In this document: piece by piece, positions 58,857-64,000 of the stretch
Numbering within the stretch: the first letter of the stretch is position 1
Layout of the letters: every line of letters begins with the position of its first letter
Assembly (NCBI GenBank): GCA_030744755.1
Contig: JASLPY010000018.1
Span: 1 to 64,000, forward strand
Length of the DNA stretch: 64,000 nt
Reading direction: 5' to 3'
Source: Kiritimatiellia bacterium
GTDB lineage: Bacteria > Verrucomicrobiota > Kiritimatiellia > UBA8416 > JADHWI01
Notes under the pieces: model-generated
The model's input: the letters and a program-made list of their open reading frames with translations, nothing else
What the model was told of the DNA's origin: nothing
Database searches by the model: none
Made by a program: the position numbers and the translations under genes

Positions 58857-61800
58857 TCATTCAGGCGAAAGCCAGGCCTTCCCCCTGAAGAAGATCGGGG
58901 TATTTGCGCCAGGGGTCGTCGAGTAGATCACCGTCTGTCCCGTGCCGTGAATGTTCGTCAAGTTATCGATTCCCTGCCACGCGTTAAGAAAGATGCCGGT
59001 GGAACGGTCGAGCGAGTAGTACCGTTCACTCTCGCCGTACTCGGCGGTCGTCTCGATGGCCGGGAACGTCACCGTCGCAACACCACTCGTCCACGTCAGT
59101 TCAAGAACGAAAAGGCTGAGAGGATTAGTGGGATCGGTGCCGGAAATGTATTCCCCCCTGTCGGACACACCGTCGCCATCCCAGTCTTCCTCCTCGCCCC
59201 CGTCAGTTGCAGAGGTCGTAAGGAAGTACATTATTTCCCAGGCATCCGAGATGTCGTCGCCATCAGCATCCGGATCGATCGAGACCGTATCATAAGACTG
59301 AAATGTGTTGTTGGACGCCTGGTTCATCCAGCACGCCTCGATCCAGTCCGCAGAACGGGACACGTTGGAAATGCGTGCTTCGTCCAGGATGCCGTCAAAT
59401 GTCTGCGTGCCATTAGATTTGCGGCCGATGTACACATTGTCACCAGACGTATGGAGCTGCGCCGTTTCCGTTCTCGCATCGACCCTCGTGCCATTCACGT
59501 ACAGGACCATGTTGTCGGTACCGCCATGACGGTCATACGTGCCGGCGACATAGTACCACTGGCCGGTATCGAAATTTGAAATCGGGGACAACACCGTTTC
59601 ACCTCCTACGCCGGGCAGTTTCAAAGTCATGTCCGTCTCGCGATTGTAAAACCGGTAATCGTCATCCTTGCGTATGAGCACATTGTCGAAGGCCCACGAG
59701 TTCGCTCTGAACCAGGCCGACAGCGTGATCGCGTCGGTCATGTCCAGCGATGCATGATCGCTGATCATCACCGCGTCGTTACCACCGTCGAACGAATCGG
59801 CCCCGGCAATCTTGCCGGCAGTGCCCTCATCGCCTTCATATTCCTGCGTCGTTCCGTGGTTACCGAGCGGGGAGGCATCGGTCCTCGACATGGTTCCGGT
59901 TTCGTTCAAGTGGTACACGCCAACGTACCCTTCAGACCAGGTGGCGCCGTTCGTAGTAGACGCGGGAGGAATGGTGGCATCAGGGTTGCCCCAACATGCC
60001 CAGATACTCGTGTTCGTGGCAACAAGCTCCGGCAGCTGCACCCAAACGAATGATTGTCCGTCAGTATCCCAGCTCTCGATCTCAAAGTTGAGCATTTCCG
60101 CTCCAGTTGCGCTTATGAAGCGCAGATCGCCTGCTATTTCGGACTCGAACTGACCGTAGGAGAAGCCGGGAATGTGAGATCCAAGAATTACCAGCACGGG
60201 GAAGTTGGTCAGGACTTCAGTACCGTCGTACCAGCCGAAGACAATCCTCGTTTTGAACGGCCAGCCTTCGGTGGTTAGGTCTTCATCAACGATCGTACAA
60301 GTCCCCCGGCTATCCTCGATCCTGGCATTGACGGGGTTGCTCAAATCGACATGAAACTCTTCCGACGGCAATTCGTTCCGGGTATCTCCTGTGACGGTGA
60401 CTCGGACCTCGGCAGTCGTCTGCCCCACCCCGAAGTGCAACACTCCATTCGTGGCAACGTAATCCGAGCCTGCCTCTGCCGTGCCCTCCACCGTGTAGTA
60501 GTCCACCGACACGTTTGTCGTACCCGGCACGTGAAGGGTGACGTTGAACACGGCAACCGTAGTGCCCTGGTTGCCCTCCGCCACGACAGCATCGCCGATG
60601 GAGATGGCCGGTGAATCTGTGTCGAAGCTCACGGTCTGATCTCCCCAGTCATCGCCAACCGCGTTGACCGCGTGATACCGGTAATAGTAGCTCGTGTCGG
60701 GAGCCAGGTCGGCCACCAGGTTGGAGAATATCACTGGCGGCGTTGCCGTGTTCGTTCCAAAATAGACAGTATGGTCCCAGGTAAGGTTCGTCCCGGCGTC
60801 ATTGTCTCCCCAATGGCACCAGACCTCCGTCAATTCGCTGCCGGCCGTGGTGAGCGTGGCGCGTAGCCATGCACTCGTCGTGGTGACATCCGCCACGCCA
60901 ACGGAATGGTCGATGCGCGGCGGCGCAGGACCGGTGTTTACCAGCGTGGTGAAATTAGTTGCGGCAGCGGCCCAGGCGTCGGTGCCCGCGTTCGTCGCCC
61001 GGAACGTATAATAATAGGTTGTCTCGGGCAGCAGGTCGGAAACCGGGTACTGCAGACTTACCGACGCGAGGTTAGTGTAGGAACCGATGAAGGCAGAATG
61101 ATCCCACGTGTCGTTGGTCCCGCGATTCTCATTCCCCCAGTGGGTCCAAACATGGAACACCGTGCCGGAGGCCAGCAACGTGGCGTTGAGAATGGCGTTC
61201 CCATGCGTAATACCCGTGGCGTCGGTGTTGATGACACCGATCGGGGTGCCGGGTACAGATCTCAGGAACAGCCCGGAGGTGCCGTCAATAAAATCGAGGG
61301 AGCCGTACGCAAGACCGCTGCCCTTTCCCCACCTCGCCTCCATGCTCTCTCCGCCCCCACCCTCGAAGAACGCGATGGCGATAGGATATCGCCCCGCGCT
61401 CAATGTCACTTGACCGGTTCGTTCCTGTGCCCCGTGGTAGCCCTTGTTCTCGACGACCTGTTCGCCATCTTCCTTGTCGTCAAGGTCGCCATCCCCATTT
61501 AGATCCAGGCACAGCACGCTGCCGTCGTCGCTGCGTGTACCGAAGGTATAGGTCGCGTCCTCGTCGGCGACAAAGATGCCTTCCCACAGAATGGTCAAGG
61601 AGTCGTCAGACGTGATCTCGTCGAACACGTTGACGAATGAATCGTAGTCGATGTCGGCAACCTGGTTCGTCGTGCCGTCCTCGGGGGTGTTCTGAATGAC
61701 GGATATCGGATCGATATAGTCGTCCCCATGGATGCTATCATAGAGCCGCACGAGGAGTCCGGGCTCGGCCGGCTTATGCGGCGTCAGCGTCAGGAAAGGA

Positions 61801-64000
61801 ACGGTGGACGCGGCCCAATCGTCGCCGTAGGCATTCGTTGCGTAGGCCCGATAGTAGTACTGCAAACCGTACAACAGGCCGGTCAAGTCCGTGGAGAATG
61901 CACGATTACCGTCCGTTTGACCCAACGCGACGCTGTGTGCCCATGCCGTTCCGTTCGTGCCACCGTCATCCGTCCCCCAGAAAATCGTGACGTCCGCGCT
62001 GCTCTCGTTGGTCAATCGGCCATGGAGAGTCGCCACGCCTATCCCGGGATCGGCTCCCCCTGTACTGGCGACCGCGGGTGGTCCCTCACTCCAGAAGCTC
62101 GACGACGCCCAGTTCGTTCCGTGACTGTTGGCCGCCCTGTAGGCGTAGCTGTACTCCGTATTGGCAAGCAACCCGGTCACGACGGCGCTGTGGTCTATGT
62201 CGGGTGGTTGCAAGACCGGGCCGAAGTCAAAACTGTGGGCCCAGTTCGTGGGGTTGATGCCACCGTCCTCTGTGCCCCAGTAAGCCGACACAACCGTTTC
62301 GGCGGCGCCCGTCGACGTAAGCCTGGCGGTGAGATGCGCGGAAGAATCTGTAATGTTGGTTGCTCCGTAGACAACGAATATCGACGGCGCATTAACGTCC
62401 GCCGCCAATGTGGGGCCGTACGTAATAAATTCCGAGTTGTGTGCCATGTTGAACCATGTTGCCCATACCCAGTTGGTGGAACGCGTGCCGTGAATGATGC
62501 GGACCTCGTCAATCCAGCCGCGATGGCGCGCGGCGGCGCTCTGGCGGGCGCCGATGCGAATGGGTTCGTCGGAATTAGCGATGTTCCCGCTATCATCGCG
62601 TTCATCCTCCTGAAGACCGTCGACATAGGTGTAGCGCTTTCCCCCGCCAAACACGCCTGTCAGGTAGTGCCATTCCCCATCCCCGATGTTTGAGCTGGTG
62701 CCAGGATCGTCCGAGGCACTGGTCCCGCGCACCGTGAACGTGGCATAGTCGTTTCCGCTACTCCGCCGCAGTTGCCAGCCCCTGTTATTCTCTCCTTCTT
62801 TGCTGACGAAAGCTTGCCAGCTCGTACGCCACCCATTCGTGATCCGCATCCAGCAGGAGACCGTCAACGCATCGTCGAAATCAAAGTTCGGCTCATTAGA
62901 AATCTCAATGTAGTCGTCGTCGAAATACTGGGCATCGCCGACGAAACCATCCGAGGTCACGTTGCCGGCCTCCGACCCATCGTTGTCACCCGCCGAATCG
63001 ACCACGTTCGGCTCAGTCATGTGCCACACCCCGACATGGTCGGCCGGCCATGTCGCTCCGTTGGTCACCGAGGGCAATGGCAGCGTATCATCCGCGTTGC
63101 CCCAATAGGCCCAGACATCAGTGTTGGTATTCGAGAGCTGTGGCACACGGACCCATACGTATGAGTCGCCGTTGGTGTTCCACTCTTCGATCTCGTAATC
63201 GAGGAGAGCCGTCAGGTTGGAGTTTGCGAATCGCAGGTCTCCACCGCTCCCGGACGCAAGTTGCTCATACTCGAAATTGACCAGGTCTGGCTTGAATACT
63301 ATGAGGGCCGGGAAGTCGGTCAACGTCTCTTCCTTATCGTATCCGCTGAAAGTGATTTTCATCCGGTACAGCCAGTCGTGGAGGTAGACGGCGACATCGT
63401 CATCCGCGATCGTCCCAACGCCCTGGTCGTCGGCGATCGTACAGTCGACCGCGTTGTCGAGATTTACGAAGAAGCTCTCGCCCGGCCACTCGCTCTCGGC
63501 GTCGCCCTTCACGGTCACGTTGATTTGGCCGTTGGGCTGTCCGGCGGTGATGACAAGCGTTCCGCTTCCCGCCACGTAGTCGCTGCCTGCCAGGGCCGAA
63601 CCATCCCCCGTTGCATAGTCGACCGAAACGTTCGTGCCGCTGGTAGTCGAAAGCTCCACGAGAAACGCGGCATTGGCAGTGCCGCTGTTGCCCTCGGTCA
63701 CGGTCACGTCAAGGATCGCGACGGACGGGGCCAGGGTGGTGAAACTCATGGCCGAATCGGCCCAGTCAATCCCGCCATCGGTTGACGCGTAGCAGCGATA
63801 AAAGTATCTCTGGTTTGCCATAAGACCCGAAACCTGAACAGTAAACGGCCCTTCGTCCTTCGTGCCTAGATCGCTGCTACCCTCCCAGTTCAGCGCGTTG
63901 GTGCCGCCGTCACTTTTGCCCCAGTAGATGGTAACAACGGCACTGTCGCCATGGATGAGTTCGCCGCTTAGCGTAGCATGGCTCTCGCCGATCGCGGTCG
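58857..64000 (-). CDS. Giant multidomain surface protein (Calx-beta, DUF2341, LamG, FnIII, PA14), 5' end outside window
   Basis: The frame stays open to the right edge: before the first ATG at 63821 it reads another fibronectin-III-like unit (SHATLSGELIHGDSAVVTIY). At least 1713 residues are therefore present and the true start is outside. Order from N- to C-terminus, by approximate coordinate: FnIII (64.0-63.75 kb), Calx-beta (63.73-63.39), DUF2341 (63.38-63.07), LamG (63.0-62.45), FnIII repeats (62.4-61.8), PA14 (61.77-61.29), two FnIII (61.25-60.63), Calx-beta (60.6-60.28), DUF2341 (60.26-59.95), LamG (59.9-59.3), a thrombospondin-3-like stretch (DADGDDISDAWE) and a short tail. It is likely secreted and binds glycans or calcium. 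No LPXTG or PEP-CTERM anchor is visible. Confidence 0.85.
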   Translation of the reverse strand, partial: TAIGESHATLSGELIHGDSAVVTIYWGKSDGGTNALNWEGSSDLGTKDEGPFTVQVSGLMANQRYFYRCYASTDGGIDWADSAMSFTTLAPSVAILDVTVTEGNSGTANAAFLVELSTTSGTNVSVDYATGDGSALAGSDYVAGSGTLVITAGQPNGQINVTVKGDAESEWPGESFFVNLDNAVDCTIADDQGVGTIADDDVAVYLHDWLYRMKITFSGYDKEETLTDFPALIVFKPDLVNFEYEQLASGSGGDLRFANSNLTALLDYEIEEWNTNGDSYVWVRVPQLSNTNTDVWAYWGNADDTLPLPSVTNGATWPADHVGVWHMTEPNVVDSAGDNDGSEAGNVTSDGFVGDAQYFDDDYIEISNEPNFDFDDALTVSCWMRITNGWRTSWQAFVSKEGENNRGWQLRRSSGNDYATFTVRGTSASDDPGTSSNIGDGEWHYLTGVFGGGKRYTYVDGLQEDERDDSGNIANSDEPIRIGARQSAAARHRGWIDEVRIIHGTRSTNWVWATWFNMAHNSEFITYGPTLAADVNAPSIFVVYGATNITDSSAHLTARLTSTGAAETVVSAYWGTEDGGINPTNWAHSFDFGPVLQPPDIDHSAVVTGLLANTEYSYAYRAANSHGTNWASSSFWSEGPPAVASTGGADPGIGVATLHGRLTNESSADVTIFWGTDDGGTNGTAWAHSVALGQTDGNRAFSTDLTGLLYGLQYYYRAYATNAYGDDWAASTVPFLTLTPHKPAEPGLLVRLYDSIHGDDYIDPISVIQNTPEDGTTNQVADIDYDSFVNVFDEITSDDSLTILWEGIFVADEDATYTFGTRSDDGSVLCLDLNGDGDLDDKEDGEQVVENKGYHGAQERTGQVTLSAGRYPIAIAFFEGGGGESMEARWGKGSGLAYGSLDFIDGTSGLFLRSVPGTPIGVINTDATGITHGNAILNATLLASGTVFHVWTHWGNENRGTNDTWDHSAFIGSYTNLASVSLQYPVSDLLPETTYYYTFRATNAGTDAWAAAATNFTTLVNTGPAPPRIDHSVGVADVTTTSAWLRATLTTAGSELTEVWCHWGDNDAGTNLTWDHTVYFGTNTATPPVIFSNLVADLAPDTSYYYRYHAVNAVGDDWGDQTVSFDTDSPAISIGDAVVAEGNQGTTVAVFNVTLHVPGTTNVSVDYYTVEGTAEAGSDYVATNGVLHFGVGQTTAEVRVTVTGDTRNELPSEEFHVDLSNPVNARIEDSRGTCTIVDEDLTTEGWPFKTRIVFGWYDGTEVLTNFPVLVILGSHIPGFSYGQFESEIAGDLRFISATGAEMLNFEIESWDTDGQSFVWVQLPELVATNTSIWACWGNPDATIPPASTTNGATWSEGYVGVYHLNETGTMSRTDASPLGNHGTTQEYEGDEGTAGKIAGADSFDGGNDAVMISDHASLDMTDAITLSAWFRANSWAFDNVLIRKDDDYRFYNRETDMTLKLPGVGGETVLSPISNFDTGQWYYVAGTYDRHGGTDNMVLYVNGTRVDARTETAQLHTSGDNVYIGRKSNGTQTFDGILDEARISNVSRSADWIEACWMNQASNNTFQSYDTVSIDPDADGDDISDAWEIMYFLTTSATDGGEEEDWDGDGVSDRGEYISGTDPTNPLSLFVLELTWTSGVATVTFPAIETTAEYGESERYYSLDRSTGIFLNAWQGIDNLTNIHGTGQTVIYSTTPGANTPIFFRGKAWLSPE

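Overview
The window looks like chromosomal DNA from a free-living, polysaccharide-degrading bacterium of the PVC superphylum. A Kiritimatiellota-, Lentisphaerota- or Verrucomicrobiota-like lineage seems most likely. This is an inference from gene content: several Tat-exported Gfo/Idh/MocA oxidoreductases, DUF1080, ThuA-like proteins, sialate O-acetylesterases, a type I sulfatase, a HzsA-like dihaem protein, and large Calx-beta/DUF2341/LamG proteins with thrombospondin-3-like tails. No rRNA, complete tRNA or CRISPR array is present.

Left edge (1-1.1 kb): a junction of mobile DNA. The first 98 codons of a tyrosine integrase run off the left edge. Beside them lies the 3' half of a tRNA-Lys(CTT), which fits an attR site. 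Next come the C-terminal end of an ISL3-type transposase and a VapC (PIN toxin) tail. A 53-nt IS-end sequence at 536-588 recurs at 5799-5851 with three mismatches. The two copies bracket a Gfo/Idh + DUF1080-HEAT gene pair.

5.8-25.5 kb: carbohydrate catabolism. A minus-strand block (16.45 to 6.65 kb) carries a kelch-propeller/sodium-symporter fusion, an AGE epimerase, an exo-sialidase, ThuA, Gfo/Idh, a sialate O-acetylesterase and a PfkB sugar kinase, which suggests use of sialic-acid-type sugars. A PIG-L deacetylase, a second acetylesterase, a UroD-like protein, another Gfo/Idh with a TIM-barrel isomerase, a PQQ-type propeller and an atypical NRAMP-like carrier follow.

25.8-33 kb: a compact minus-strand operon with a sugar ABC importer (binding lipoprotein, double ATPase, two permeases), an iron-type alcohol dehydrogenase and two DeoC-type aldolases. 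33.7-48 kb: a ceramidase-like enzyme with two LamG domains, Gfo/Idh + ThuA, an M36 metalloprotease, a frameshifted SUMF1-arylsulfotransferase fusion and a HzsA-like dihaem protein.

48-54 kb: the most distinctive locus. A minus-strand operon encodes a membrane-anchored tetrahaem cytochrome, a four-cluster Fe-S protein, an NrfD-type quinol-interacting membrane protein and an octahaem HAO-family cytochrome, followed by a small unknown protein. A cysteine-rich Rrf2 regulator is divergent from it, and a perfect 8-7-8 dyad lies between. I read this as a quinol-linked nitrogen-oxide (nitrite, NO or hydroxylamine) respiratory or detoxification system. 54-64 kb: a GH105 enzyme fused to an unknown module, a sulfatase, and a giant multidomain surface protein whose start lies beyond the right edge. 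Strong hairpin elements of several types are scattered between genes, and one lies in frame inside a gene.
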